Positions 34,502 to 43,989 of a stretch of DNA of 64,000 nucleotides are shown piece after piece. This stretch comes from Bog-756 sp963833585. GTDB lineage: Bacteria > Actinomycetota > Acidimicrobiia > Acidimicrobiales > RAAP-2. The translations under genes and the position numbers were made by a program. The notes under the pieces were generated by a model. The model was not told where the DNA came from. It worked only from the letters and a program-made list of their open reading frames with translations, and searched no databases. The stretch lies in assembly GCA_963833585.1 (NCBI GenBank), contig CAWHYF010000001.1, forward strand, positions 310,001-374,000, read 5' to 3'. Every line of letters begins with the position of its first letter. The stretch's first letter is position 1.

Positions 34502-36259
34502 TCAGCCGGAGGTGGAGGCCCGTCGTTCGAGGTCCCGATTGGCCGCGCTGACCACGGCATGGAGGGAGGCCTCGAGGATGCTCGAGTCCATCCCCACGCC
34601 CCACCAGGTCGACCCGTCGGGGCCTTCCGCCTCCACATAGGCCACGGCCGAGGCTTCGCTGCCGGCGGTCAGGGCGTGCTGGTTGTAGTCCTTGACCTCG
34701 AAGTCGACGCCGAGATCGGCCCGCAGGGCACCGAGGAGGGCATCGATGGGTCCGTTGCCCTGGCCCATCACCGTACGGGGCTCCCCGTCGACCAGCAGCT
34801 GGGCGGTGACGGTGGTTCGTTGGCCTCCGGTGGACACCTCGCTCCCGATGAGACGCATCCCGGCGTCGTCGGGCAGGTACGTGCGGGAGAACACATCCCA
34901 CATCTCCCCGGCCCTGATGACCGTGCCGCTGTCCTCGGTGACCGCCTGGACCTCCTTCGAGAACTCCACCTGGAGCCGCCGGGGCAGGTCGAGCCCGTGC
35001 TCCGTGTCCATCACGTAGGCCACCCCACCCTTGCCCGACTGGCTGTTCACCTGGATGATGGCTTCGTAGGTACGTCCGGTGTGGCTCGGGTCGATGGGCA
35101 GGTAGGGGACCTCCCACTGGTCGTACTCGTCGCCCAGGGCGGCGAAGCCCTTCTTGATGGCGTCCTGGTGCGAGCCGGAGAACGCCGTGTAGACCAGGTC
35201 CCCGGCGTAGGGATGCCGAGGATGCACGGGCATCCGGGTGGCGTACTCCGCCACCCGACGGACCCGGTCGATGTCGCCGAAGTCGAGAGCCGGGTCGATC
35301 CCCTGGGAGAAGAGGTTCATGGCCAGCGTCACCACATCCACGTTGCCGGTCCGTTCCCCGTTGCCGAACAGGGTCCCCTCCACCCGGTCCGCTCCGGCCA
35401 GGACGGCGAGCTCGGCGGCGGCCACGGCCGTCCCCCGGTCGTTGTGTGGGTGGAGGCTGAGGACGATCGAATCCCGGTGTTTGATGGTCCGGCCGAACCA
35501 CTCGATGACGTCGGCATAGACGTTGGGCCCGTACATCTCGACGGTGTTGGGCAGGTTGATGATCATGGGCCGCTCCGGGGTGGGCTGGATCACCTCCATC
35601 ACCGCCTCGCAGATCTCCACCGCGAACTCCGGCTCGGTTCCGGTGAAGCTCTCCGGGGAGTACTCGTAACGCACGTCGGTGCCGGGCAGCGTGGTCTCGT
35701 ACTTCCTGCACAGCTGGGCGGCGTTCACCGCGATCTCGGTGATGCCGGCCCTGCTCAGGTCGAAGACCACCCGACGCTGGAGCTCCGAGGTCGAGTTGTA
35801 GAAGTGGACGATGGCCCGCGGGGCGCCGACCAGCGATTCGAAGGTCCGCTCGATCAGCTCCTGGCGGCACTGGACCAGCACCTGGATCGTCACGTCGTCG
35901 GGGATCCGGCCCTCGTCGATGATCTGACGTTGGAAGTCGAAATCGGTCTGGGAGGCGGACGGGAAGCCCACCTCGATCTCCTTGAAGCCGATCGCCACCA
36001 GCGTCTCGAACAGACGCAGCTTCCGCTCCGGATCCATGGGATCGACCAGGGCCTGGTTCCCGTCACGCAGGTCGACACTGGCCCACCGCGGGGCCCGGGA
36101 CATGTCCCGATCGGGCCAGGTCCGGTCGGGAAGGGTCAGCGGACGGTAGGGGCGGTAGAGGTGGAACGGCATCGGGGAGACGTCGCACGGCATGGCCAGT
36201 CGGGACGGGACCTCGTCGGTGGCGGCCGAGGTCGGTGGATGGTCGGTTGGGCTGCTCAC
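34502..36259 (-). CDS. leuA: 2-isopropylmalate synthase
   Basis: A 585-residue first enzyme of leucine synthesis, condensing acetyl-CoA with 2-oxoisovalerate. Catalytic-domain motifs: SVDLRDGNQALVDPM (metal-binding Asp and Arg, 64-69), FKEIEVGFPSASQTDFDF, LSLHPHNDRGTAVAAAELAV (HxH metal ligands) and GNGERTGNVDVVTLAMN. The C-terminal LeuA dimer domain (about 460-570) carries the leucine feedback site. It is the long actinobacterial/type 2 form, as in Mycobacterium. The GTG at 36259 has AAGGGAG upstream. Expression is very likely controlled by the leader peptide and attenuator upstream. Confidence 0.97.
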   Translation of the reverse strand: MSSPTDHPPTSAATDEVPSRLAMPCDVSPMPFHLYRPYRPLTLPDRTWPDRDMSRAPRWASVDLRDGNQALVDPMDPERKLRLFETLVAIGFKEIEVGFPSASQTDFDFQRQIIDEGRIPDDVTIQVLVQCRQELIERTFESLVGAPRAIVHFYNSTSELQRRVVFDLSRAGITEIAVNAAQLCRKYETTLPGTDVRYEYSPESFTGTEPEFAVEICEAVMEVIQPTPERPMIINLPNTVEMYGPNVYADVIEWFGRTIKHRDSIVLSLHPHNDRGTAVAAAELAVLAGADRVEGTLFGNGERTGNVDVVTLAMNLFSQGIDPALDFGDIDRVRRVAEYATRMPVHPRHPYAGDLVYTAFSGSHQDAIKKGFAALGDEYDQWEVPYLPIDPSHTGRTYEAIIQVNSQSGKGGVAYVMDTEHGLDLPRRLQVEFSKEVQAVTEDSGTVIRAGEMWDVFSRTYLPDDAGMRLIGSEVSTGGQRTTVTAQLLVDGEPRTVMGQGNGPIDALLGALRADLGVDFEVKDYNQHALTAGSEASAVAYVEAEGPDGSTWWGVGMDSSILEASLHAVVSAANRDLERRASTSG

Positions 36260-36334
36260 GGCGGTGCTCCCTTGGTGCGTGGTGTGGTTGTCCGGCTGGT
36301 GCTGCTGGCTCCGGCTGGTGGCTGTCCGCGGCCA

Positions 36335-36370
36335 ACAAAAAACCTCCTGGCCGGTCGGGCTCAGGAGGTT
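36335..36370 (-). terminator. Attenuator hairpin of the leuA leader
   Basis: On the minus strand AACCTCCTG (36362-36370) pairs with CAGGAGGTT (36341-36349), followed by TTTTTT (36337-36342), a true Rho-independent structure and rare in this GC-rich window. It lies between the Leu-rich leader peptide and leuA, so it is the terminator arm of a leucine attenuator. Confidence 0.88.
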
Positions 36371-36398
36371 GCGGGCGAACGCGATGTGGCGCTCGCCG

Positions 36399-36437
36399 TC
36401 AGGTGAGAAGGAGTTCCGGGATCGACGTGCGGTACAT
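36399..36437 (-). CDS. leuA leader peptide (MYRTSIPELLLT)
   Basis: A 12-codon open frame with three consecutive Leu codons (CTC CTT CTC) just before Thr and the stop, preceded by GGGAGG at good spacing. It ends 29 nt before the terminator hairpin. When charged tRNA-Leu is short, a ribosome should stall at the Leu codons and prevent hairpin formation. Leucine leader peptides upstream of leuA are known in actinobacteria. A TTGACG at 36471-36476 could be the -35 of its promoter, but no good -10 follows. Confidence 0.87.
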   Translation of the reverse strand: MYRTSIPELLLT

Positions 36438-36472
36438 GGTGCCTCCCATGGTGGCAGGGCCGTACCGGTTCG

Positions 36473-37864
36473 TCAAGGACCGGGAAGGGGCGCCGCCCCG
36501 GTCATCACGGCCCGACCGGCGTCGACCACCGCCGTCCGCTCCGACCGCAGCGCCGCCAGGTCGGACCCCCCGCTCCGCATGGCCCGGTAACCGGCCACCG
36601 CCCCCCCGACCCGGCGGATCCGTTCGGCCAGACGGACGGCCAGGTACCCGCACGTGGGCGCACCCACCGCGGCCAGCAGCCCCCATCCCGCCCCGAACCG
36701 GGAACCCACCACCACGCCGATGGCCAGGTACAGGCCGGCGTAGAGGAAGAGGGAACCCAGTACCTTGACCGTGGCCCGCATCCCGAGGTTGTCCGGCACG
36801 CGGCTCGCCAACTTGACGATTGCGTATGGCACCGCGTGGACGACCACACCGGCGGCGGCCAACGGAAGCGCACCGGCAACCTTGCCCAGCGCCCGGGCCA
36901 GATCCCATCGGAGTCGACCCGACCCGTACTCCGCCGCCACCTGGGCGTCGGTGAGGCCCAGGAGGTCGAGGCGGCGCTGGTAGGTCGCCATGGCCTCCCG
37001 CGCCCGGGCCAGCGCCGCGCCGCCCTCGGGCGTGAGCGTCGCGTCGGCCAGCCTCTGGGCGACCCGCCTCCGGTCCTCCAGGGTCACCTCCCCCGGGAGC
37101 ACGGTGGTGGACCGGACCATTGCCTCGGCGATCCCGGCCAGTTCGGCCTCGTCGGCCCATGAGGCGTACTCGGTGCCGTCCCGACGCAGTCGCTCGGTGA
37201 GATCGGCGGTGAGGCCGCGCACGGCTTGGGCGTCCTCGCCCTCGCCCTCCGGCGACCAGGGTCGCACCGGCGCCGGCGCCCCCACCCGGACCAGGGCTCT
37301 CGACCGGAACTGCTGCTTGTCGTCATAGACAAGGGTCACGGTCACGGTCTCGACCTCGTCCAGACCGGCGGCGGCGGCCTCGAGGGCGATCCGCGCCGCC
37401 CCGGTGCGAAGGGGCTGCAGTCCGGGCAGGTCGTGACTGATGCCCTCGGGAAAGATCGCCACCATCCCCCCGGCGGCCAGGAGCCGCCGACAGCGGGCGA
37501 ACGCCCGCCGGTTGCCCTCTGGAGAGCCGCCGTCCTGGGCCCGGAAGACCGGCACCACTCCGCCCAACTTGAGGAAGGGCCAGAGCAGGGGGTTGTGGAA
37601 GAGGGTGGACTTCCCGAGGAAATGCGGGTACCGGGGGAGGGCGGCCATCAGCAGCAACCCGTCGACCAGCCCGTTCCGGTGGTCGGCCACCGCCACGGTG
37701 GGTCGGCCCGAGTCGAGCCGGGCACCGTGCTCCACCTCCACCTGGCGGAAGAACATCCGGATCAGCAGCTTGGCCAATCCGCTCATGGCCAGGTCGCAGG
37801 CGGCCCGGCCCCTGGCTGGGTTCGGCTCCGGGTTCCGGGGCGGAGGCTCCTCGGCGCGTCGCAC
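36473..37864 (-). CDS. PlsC-type glycerol-phosphate acyltransferase
   Basis: A 463-residue lysophosphatidate or glycerol-3-phosphate acyltransferase-like membrane enzyme. Motifs: VADHRNGLVDGLLLMA (His/Asp catalytic pair), LGKSTLFHNPLLWPFLKLGG, VPVFRAQDGG and MVAIFPEGISHDLPGLQPLR (motif III, EGxS). The C-terminal third has several hydrophobic helices (KVLGSLFLYAGLYLAIGVVV). It resembles the long two-part family found in actinobacteria and bacteroidetes. The start at a GTG (37864) precedes a polar stretch unlike the family; an ATG at 37786 (MSGLAKLL) is a realistic alternative. Confidence 0.85.
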   Translation of the reverse strand: MRRAEEPPPRNPEPNPARGRAACDLAMSGLAKLLIRMFFRQVEVEHGARLDSGRPTVAVADHRNGLVDGLLLMAALPRYPHFLGKSTLFHNPLLWPFLKLGGVVPVFRAQDGGSPEGNRRAFARCRRLLAAGGMVAIFPEGISHDLPGLQPLRTGAARIALEAAAAGLDEVETVTVTLVYDDKQQFRSRALVRVGAPAPVRPWSPEGEGEDAQAVRGLTADLTERLRRDGTEYASWADEAELAGIAEAMVRSTTVLPGEVTLEDRRRVAQRLADATLTPEGGAALARAREAMATYQRRLDLLGLTDAQVAAEYGSGRLRWDLARALGKVAGALPLAAAGVVVHAVPYAIVKLASRVPDNLGMRATVKVLGSLFLYAGLYLAIGVVVGSRFGAGWGLLAAVGAPTCGYLAVRLAERIRRVGGAVAGYRAMRSGGSDLAALRSERTAVVDAGRAVMTGAAPLPGP

Positions 37865-37912
37865 ACCGGTACTTCGTCGCCGGGACCCATCTGGGTGACC
37901 GGGCCGGGACTT

Positions 37913-38977
37913 CTACCGCCAGCGGTGGCCCTTGGCCCGGGCCACCTCCGAAGCCAGCATCTCGAGCCGGGCGTGTCCGTACTGCCGATCCGGCTCGAGG
38001 TAGTTGCCCTCCGCCCATTCGTTCCACGATTTGATCATCAGGACCTGCTGGTCGACGGGAAGGTCGGCCACGAGCTCCAGCGCTCGCCGGACCTGGGACC
38101 CGAAGCGTTCGGGAGTGGACTCGAGGGCCAGGACCCCACCCCGTCCCGAGCGGGGTGTGTTGTCCCAGTTCGGGTAGACGCAGGGGAAGACCGGTCCGGC
38201 CAGGTCGGACGGAGCCTCGGGAAAGGTCTCGCGGTACGGGTACCGTTTGGGGCCGCGCATGAGTCCCCGGGCCATCATCCGCTCCCGCATGCGGGATGCC
38301 CGGTCCTCCCCAAAGGGGAACTCGTACCAGACGGCAGCATCGAACCCGTCCTCGTGATGGGTCGGATAGGCGGACTCACCCAGCCCGGCCACCAGGTAGA
38401 GGCCGTCGAACCCTGCCTGGCGGGCCATCTTCTGCCAGCGCTCCACGAACTCGGCCGGCTCCGGCAGGTCCGCCGGCTTGTAGATGAACAGAAGCGGTCG
38501 TCCGTCGATCCGGATGTAGCGGTCGTCGGCGAACGCCCGCTGCAGGTAGGCGAAGTGATCGCTCTCTTCTCGTCCCCCGGGGTAGGTCTGCTCCACCAGG
38601 ATCCGGTTGGGCGCTCCGTGCCAGATGCCCGACCAGGTCTGATTGGCCCAGGCCAGGCAGAAGGGAAAGTCGGGAGATCCGGTGGTCAAGGTGTCCTCGA
38701 ACGGGCGCTCGAGAAGCTTCCTTCCCGCGAACCAGTAGTGCCAGTAACAGAACCCGGTCACGCCGTGCTGCCGGGCCAGCTCCGCCTGGGCCTCCCGGAC
38801 CTCGGGCACCCGGAGGTCGTAGAAGCCGAGGTCGGCGGGAAGGTGGGGCTGGATGTGCCCCCAGAAGAGAGGACGGGCCTTGGTGACGTTGGTCCATTCC
38901 GTGAACCCCGGTCCCCACCACTCGTCGTTCTCGGGGATCGGGTGGAATTGCGGGAGATAGTGGGCGATGACATGCAT
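37913..38977 (-). CDS. WbsX / GH99-like surface-polysaccharide protein
   Basis: 354 residues beginning MHVIAHYLPQFHPIPENDEW, the hallmark opening of WbsX-type (glycoside hydrolase 99-like) proteins found in O-antigen and capsule clusters. Further matches: WGPGFTEWTNVTKARPLFWG, GFCYWHYWFAGRKLLERPF, ANQTWSGIWHG and MIKSWNEWAEGNYLEPD. Whether these are hydrolases or transferases is unsettled. No stop separates it from the upstream GT4 module, which reads into it in the same frame, so it may be the second half of a fusion protein; the ATG at 38977 has only a distant GAGG as ribosome-binding site. Confidence 0.8.
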   Translation of the reverse strand: MHVIAHYLPQFHPIPENDEWWGPGFTEWTNVTKARPLFWGHIQPHLPADLGFYDLRVPEVREAQAELARQHGVTGFCYWHYWFAGRKLLERPFEDTLTTGSPDFPFCLAWANQTWSGIWHGAPNRILVEQTYPGGREESDHFAYLQRAFADDRYIRIDGRPLLFIYKPADLPEPAEFVERWQKMARQAGFDGLYLVAGLGESAYPTHHEDGFDAAVWYEFPFGEDRASRMRERMMARGLMRGPKRYPYRETFPEAPSDLAGPVFPCVYPNWDNTPRSGRGGVLALESTPERFGSQVRRALELVADLPVDQQVLMIKSWNEWAEGNYLEPDRQYGHARLEMLASEVARAKGHRWR

Positions 38978-40242
38978 GGTCTCAGCCGTCCTCGGGCGTC
39001 GGGTACGGAGGGAGGGTCGGAGCGCCATCTCGGGCCCGGCTACCGCCCGGGCGAGCTCCTGCACCCGGGTCCTCGCCGCGCTCGACGCGTAGCGCTCGGC
39101 GTACAGCCGCTCGGCCGAGTCGATGATCCGCCGGTGCAGGGTCGGGGAGGAGCGGAGTCGGTAGATGGCATCGGCGAACTCCTCCGGTCGGTCGGCGATG
39201 AGCAGCTGGTCCCGGTGCTCGACACCGAGTCCCTCCGCCCCGATGGTGGTGGAGACGACCGGCACCCGATGGGCAAACGCCTCGAGAATCTTGAGGCGGG
39301 TCCCGCTGCCGAACCGGACCGGAACGACCACCACGTCGGCCCGGGCCAGTTCGGTGGTCATGTCGGGCACCCGGCCCACCACCGAGACGTTGGGCGGGTC
39401 GTGCAGGGCCTCGACCGGCGGAGTGGAGTGGCCGACGAGTCTGATCTGTGCCCCGGGCAGCTGTCGGCGGATCAGCGGGGCGATCTCCGTGGTCAGCCAC
39501 TTCGCCCCGTCGACGTTGGGTTCGTAGTCGAACGTCGCCGGGAGCAGGATCACCGGCGGATCACCTTTGCGTTCCCGGCCGACCGGACGGAACGGCTTCT
39601 GGTAGGAGTTGACGACCACTTCCGCGTTGGGGACTCCGATCCGTTCCACGTCGAGATCGGAGCAGAGCAACACCCGGTCCACCTCTCCGGCGATCGACCT
39701 CTGGATCGTCGCCCAGTCCCGGGCATTGACCTCGGCCTCTCGGGCCGAGGTCAGACCGACGGAATTGCTCCCGCCGGCTCCCGGCCGGCACTCGTCGGAT
39801 CATCGCGGCGCGCTCGGTGCTCCTTCACGTCCTCGAGATCGATGAGGTCGACCACGGTGGGGTCGAGGTGGGGCCGACCGAGCCACTCATAGGCACGGGC
39901 CGAGCCGAACCACACCAGGTCGTACGGGTCCTCGAACAGCGCGGCGAAGTCGGTGCGGGGCCCCGGGTCGGCCACGCGGCTGGCGATCTGGGTGGGGACC
40001 CCCCGCTGGACCATCCAGCGGATCCGCCACCGAAGCAACCCGGCCACCGGGTACGCCGTGGTCACGAGTTGGGAGACGCGGACACCGCGGGGGACCACCG
40101 GCTCCGGCGTGCGCCTGTCGTGGAAGACGAACAGGTCCAGGTCGCCCAATTCGGCCAGGGCCTCGAGCGAATTGGCGACGCGGATCCTCCCGCCGTTGGT
40201 GGCCGGCCACGGGAAGAACTCGACGACGGCGAGCGTCCTCAC
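38978..40242 (-). pseudogene. GT4-type glycosyltransferase with two probable +1 frame breaks, in frame with WbsX
   Basis: The N-terminal Rossmann half (VVEFFPWPATNGGRIRVANS ... PTVVDLIDLEDVKEHRA) and the C-terminal half (RVLLCSDLDVERIGVPNAEV, VILLPATFDYEPNVDGAKWL, VPVRFGSGTRLKILEAFAHR, VPVVSTTIGAEGL) are clearly one GT4/GT1-fold enzyme. The link passes through an intermediate frame (AMIRRVPAGSRREQF) and then SAREAEVNARDWATIQRSIA, so two single-base insertions near 39800 and 39745 fit best; one deletion would also restore it. The start is a GTG at 40242. After the GT fold the frame runs straight into the WbsX-like domain. Confidence 0.72.
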
Positions 40243-40664
40243 CGGACGGTCACCCGATTCCCGCGTGACGACCCCACTCCAGACCCCCCGTCCCCGGCTG
40301 CATCATTGGGCACAAAATGTAGCATCGGCGCGCCACGGGCCCGCCGCTGTGCCCGTCGTGTGCCCTGATGGGCCCGCTGAGGGCTCCGCCGCTACCCGAC
40401 CGTCGCGGCCCGAGCCCCCACCGTGGCGCGACGTCACCAGATCTCCCGGTCCGCGAGGTGGCGGCCACGGACCGAGGTGGTAGCCGGCCGCCGCCGCCAA
40501 TGGCGGCGTCTCGGCGCCGACACCGATCGGACGGCGCCTCCCCCCGGTGTGACCCGGGGACCTTGGAGCGACGCCCCGACTCCCCACCCGACGGTTGGAC
40601 GACGAAGGCGGGCCGGGCCCGCCGCGTCGACCGACTTCGTAAAATCGGCAGGTGCTACTGTCCG
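40243..40664. other. Intergenic control region between divergent glycan genes
   Basis: 422 nt with no convincing gene. A small AT-richer patch (CACAAAATGTAG, about 40311-40322) and another near 40635 (TTCGTAAAATCGG) lie close to the divergent starts of the GT4 and FkbM genes and are the likely promoter areas. The rest is GC-rich with no clear structure. Confidence 0.45.
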
Positions 40665-41576
40665 ATGCCGATGGGCCTATGGGACGACGTTCGACGCGCC
40701 GCTTCGAATCCGGCGGAGGGTGACTACCACCAACTCGTGGACTGGTGCCGTGGGCAACCCCCCGACTCCGATCACACCGGGGGTCGGGACTTTGCCTGGG
40801 TCAAGCGGGGAGTCGTACCGAGAACTCTGGAGTGGATGTGGCAGTTCAGCCACGGCAAGCCGTCGGCGCTCCAGCGTGCCAACCGACGGTACGACATGCT
40901 CACGGTGGAGACGATGAGACGGGCGTTGCGCCCGGACTCCAACTGCATCGACATCGGAGCGGCAACGGGCGAGATCCTCAAATTCATGCAGGTCCTCGCC
41001 CCCGATGGCCACCACCTGGCCTTCGAGCCCATTCCGTTCCAGGCCGCCGAGCTCCGGTCGCGGTTTCCCGACGTCGAGGTCCACCAGCTGGCCCTGTCCG
41101 ACCAGAGTGGAGAGGTCGACTTCTTCGTGGTGAAGGACGACCCGTGTATCAGTGCGCTTCGTGATCCCGAGAACATCCGCCATCTGGTCGGGGACACGCG
41201 GATCTCGGACTGGGCCGGGCAGGTCCAAACGATACGGGTCTCCGCCCGACGCCTCGATGACGAACTGGACGCCAGCGGGCCGGTCGACTTTGTGAAGATC
41301 GACGTCGAGGGGGCCGAGCTAGCCGTGCTCCGGGGCGCTCGGCGCACCCTGGCCGAGCACAAGCCCACGGTCGTCTTCGAATACAGCGGAGAAGATGTCG
41401 AGAAGCTCTACGGCACGACCAATGTGCTGGACACCCTCGACGATGTGGGTCTCTGTGTCTACTCCTTGGAGGGGTGGATCGCCGGTGACCCGCCCATCAG
41501 TCCGGCGGAGTTCCCCAACAAGGACCCCAACAACGGCTTCTGGAACTGGATGTACGTGGCGCACCCGCCCCGCTGA
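40665..41576 (+). CDS. FkbM-family methyltransferase
   Basis: A 303-residue SAM-dependent O-methyltransferase. SNCIDIGAATGEILKFMQVL is motif I, HLAFEPIPFQAAELRSRF follows with the acidic SAM-ribose residue, and VDFVKIDVEGAELAVLRGAR is the FkbM hallmark. Family members methylate hydroxyls of sugars or lipids in surface glycans and natural products. Start ATG at 40665 (another at 40671), with AGGTG upstream. Its position next to GT4 and WbsX suggests it modifies the same polysaccharide. Confidence 0.87.
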   Translation: MPMGLWDDVRRAASNPAEGDYHQLVDWCRGQPPDSDHTGGRDFAWVKRGVVPRTLEWMWQFSHGKPSALQRANRRYDMLTVETMRRALRPDSNCIDIGAATGEILKFMQVLAPDGHHLAFEPIPFQAAELRSRFPDVEVHQLALSDQSGEVDFFVVKDDPCISALRDPENIRHLVGDTRISDWAGQVQTIRVSARRLDDELDASGPVDFVKIDVEGAELAVLRGARRTLAEHKPTVVFEYSGEDVEKLYGTTNVLDTLDDVGLCVYSLEGWIAGDPPISPAEFPNKDPNNGFWNWMYVAHPPR

Positions 41577-41609
41577 CCGTCCACCCCCCGCCCGGCCATC
41601 CGACGGCCG

Positions 41610-42978
41610 CTAGATGCGTTCGAAGTTGCGGGCCAATTCCCAGTCGGTGACCACCCGGTTGGCCGTCGCCCACTCCTGCCGGGCCGTGTTGAGCAGGTGG
41701 TGGTGGACGTCGGCGCCAAAGGCCTCGGCGGCCACCTCACTGTCCGCCAGGCGGTCGATGGATTCGGCCAGGGTGGTCGGGATGTGCGGGAGGCCGGGCG
41801 TGCTGTAGGCGTTGCCGGCGAAGGCCGGCTCCAGCTCCAACTCGTGCTCGATGCCCCACAGGCCCCCGGCGATGGCCGCCGCCAGGGCCAGATAGGGGTT
41901 CACGTCCGCCCCGGGGATCCTGCTCTCCACCCGCCTGCCGGCACCGTGGCCCACCGCCCGGAACCCGCAGGTCCGGTTGTCCTCCCCCCACACCCGGGCG
42001 GTCGGGGCCCACGAATCGGGCACGTACCGCCGATAGGAATTCACATACGGGGCGAAGCACCACGCCAGCTGATCGGCGGCGAAGAGCTGACCGGCCACGA
42101 ATCGGGCCCCGATGGTCGAATACCCGGTGGGGGAGTCCTCGCCGTCGGCCGGGGCCATCAGGGGGGTGTCGTGCTCGGCGTCCCACAGGCTGGTGTGGAT
42201 GTGGCAGGAGGAGCCGGCCGTGTCCATCGACCACTTGGCCATGAAGGTGGCGGCCCGACCCGAAGCCCGAGGCGATCTCCTTCACCCCGTTCTTGAACAC
42301 CAGATGCCGGTCGGCGACTTCCAGGGCGCTCCCGTAGGTGATGTTGATCTCGTGCTGACCGATGCCCGCCTCCCCCTTGGAGAACTCGACCGGGATGCCG
42401 GCTTCGACCATCTGGTTGCGGATCCTGCCGATGACGTACTCCTCCCGTGAGGTCTGGAGAAGCTGGTAGTCCTCGATGGTGTCGGCGTGGGGGGCCAAGT
42501 CCTGCCAGTGCTTGCCGGCGGCCTCGGCGAAGGAGTCGAGAAAGAGGTAGAACTCGAGCTCGGTGGCGCACTTGACCTCGAGGCCGTGGTCCGCGGCGCG
42601 CTCCAGCTGACGTCGCAGGATCCGGCGGGGCGACACCTCCACCGGCTCGCCGTCCAAGGTCACCAGGTCGCAGAGCACCAGTGCACTGCCGGGGAGCCAC
42701 GGCAGCGGCCGGACCGTCTGGGGGTCGATGACCGCATTGAGGTCGCCGTAGCCGGTCTCCCAGTTGGCGAACCGATAGCCGGGCAGTGGCTCCATGTCGA
42801 CGTCGCACGCCATCAGGTAGTCGCACACCTCGATCCCGTGGTGGATCACGTGCTCCAGGAAGAACGAGCCGGTGACCCGCTTACCGACCGGTCGACCCTG
42901 CAGGTCGGGGAAGGCCACCACCACGGTGTCGACGTCGCCCGACTGGATCTGATGGGGGAGGGTCTCGAGGGTCAGCAT
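41610..42978 (-). CDS. Glutamine-synthetase-family ligase (gamma-glutamylpolyamine synthetase-like), frameshifted
   Basis: The N-terminal part (SGDVDTVVVAFPDLQGRPVG, CATELEFYLFLDSFAEA, GEAGIGQHEINITYGSALEV) holds the catalytic Glu residues. After a +1 shift near 42260 it continues as RAATFMAKWSMDTAGSSCHI, HTSLWDAEHD, RVWGEDNRTCGFRAVG and ESRIPGADVNPYLALAAAIA. Removing one base gives 455 residues, the family's normal size. Members with this N terminus (PuuA/GlnA3/GlnA4 type) glutamylate putrescine, spermidine or monoamines. PuuD- and PuuC-like genes opposite support a polyamine-breakdown role. Start ATG at 42978 (GTG at 42987 possible). Confidence 0.82.
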
Positions 42979-43017
42979 GGGATGCACTCTGGCCCAGCGC
43001 CGCGCCGTCGTCCAGCC

Positions 43018-43794
43018 CTACTCGGGGGTGACGTAGGCGGCGGTGATGCCCCCATCGACCACCAACGCCGACCCGGTGACGAACGAGGAGTCGTCGGAGG
43101 CCAGGAACAGGGCCGCCTTGGCGATCTCCTCGGGCCGTCCGAACCGACCGATGGGAATGTGCACCAGTCGGCGCTGGCGGCGCTCGGGGTCGGCGAGCAG
43201 CTCGGCCAGCAGTGGGGTCTCGATCGGGCCGGGACAGATGGAGTTGGCCCGGATGCCCCGACGGGCGTACTCCACGGCCAGCTCGCGGGTCATGGCCAGT
43301 ACCCCGCCCTTGGAGGCGGTGTACGCCATCTGGGCGGTGGCCGCGCCCACCAGGGCCACGAAGGAGGCCACGTTCACGATGGACCCGCCCCCGGAGGCGA
43401 GCATGGCCGGCACCCCGGCCCGACAGCCCAGCCACACGCCCTTCAGGTTGACCTCCATCACCATCTGCCAGGTCTCCGGCGGTGTGTCGAGGATCCCGCC
43501 GTCTTCGTCGGGGAAGATCCCGGCGTTGTTGAACAAGACGTGCAGGCCGCCGTAGGTGGCGACCGCCCGCTCGACCATGGCGTTCACCTGCACCTCGTCG
43601 GAGACGTCCACCGGTACCGGGATGGCCGCACCCCCGCCGTCCACGATCTCGGCCGCCGCGGCCTCGGCCCGGTCGGCCGCCACGTCGGCCACCACCACCT
43701 GGGCCCCCTCGGCGGCGAAGAGCGACGCCGCCACCCGTCCGATGCCGCTTCCGGCCCCGGTGATCACCGCCACCTTGCCCTCCAGTCGTGCCAT
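43018..43794 (-). CDS. SDR-family oxidoreductase (classical)
   Basis: A 258-residue NAD(P)-dependent dehydrogenase: VAVITGAGSGIGRVAASLFA (cofactor loop), LFNNAGIFPDE, SIVNVASFVALVGAATAQMA with YTASKGG (Ser, Tyr, Lys) and NSICPGPIETPLLAELL. FabG-like; substrate unknown. The ATG at 43794 has GGGAGGGA about 9 nt upstream. It precedes the glutamine-synthetase-type gene by 30 nt on the same strand and is probably co-transcribed. Confidence 0.88.
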   Translation of the reverse strand: MARLEGKVAVITGAGSGIGRVAASLFAAEGAQVVVADVAADRAEAAAAEIVDGGGAAIPVPVDVSDEVQVNAMVERAVATYGGLHVLFNNAGIFPDEDGGILDTPPETWQMVMEVNLKGVWLGCRAGVPAMLASGGGSIVNVASFVALVGAATAQMAYTASKGGVLAMTRELAVEYARRGIRANSICPGPIETPLLAELLADPERRQRRLVHIPIGRFGRPEEIAKAALFLASDDSSFVTGSALVVDGGITAAYVTPE

Positions 43795-43989
43795 CTCCTT
43801 CTCCCTCCCGGGCACGTGGTGCCCCTCGTCGGCCGCCGTCGACCGGTGCCCGGCACGGTGGGCGGTACGGGCCGTACCTCACCGGGCTGTCGGCGCCGCG
43901 GCCGGGGCGGCAGGACCATCGCCCGGCGTCCGCGGAGGCAGTCCGCAACCTTACCGGCGCGCCGCGGGAGGGGTGGGATACTGCATCCC

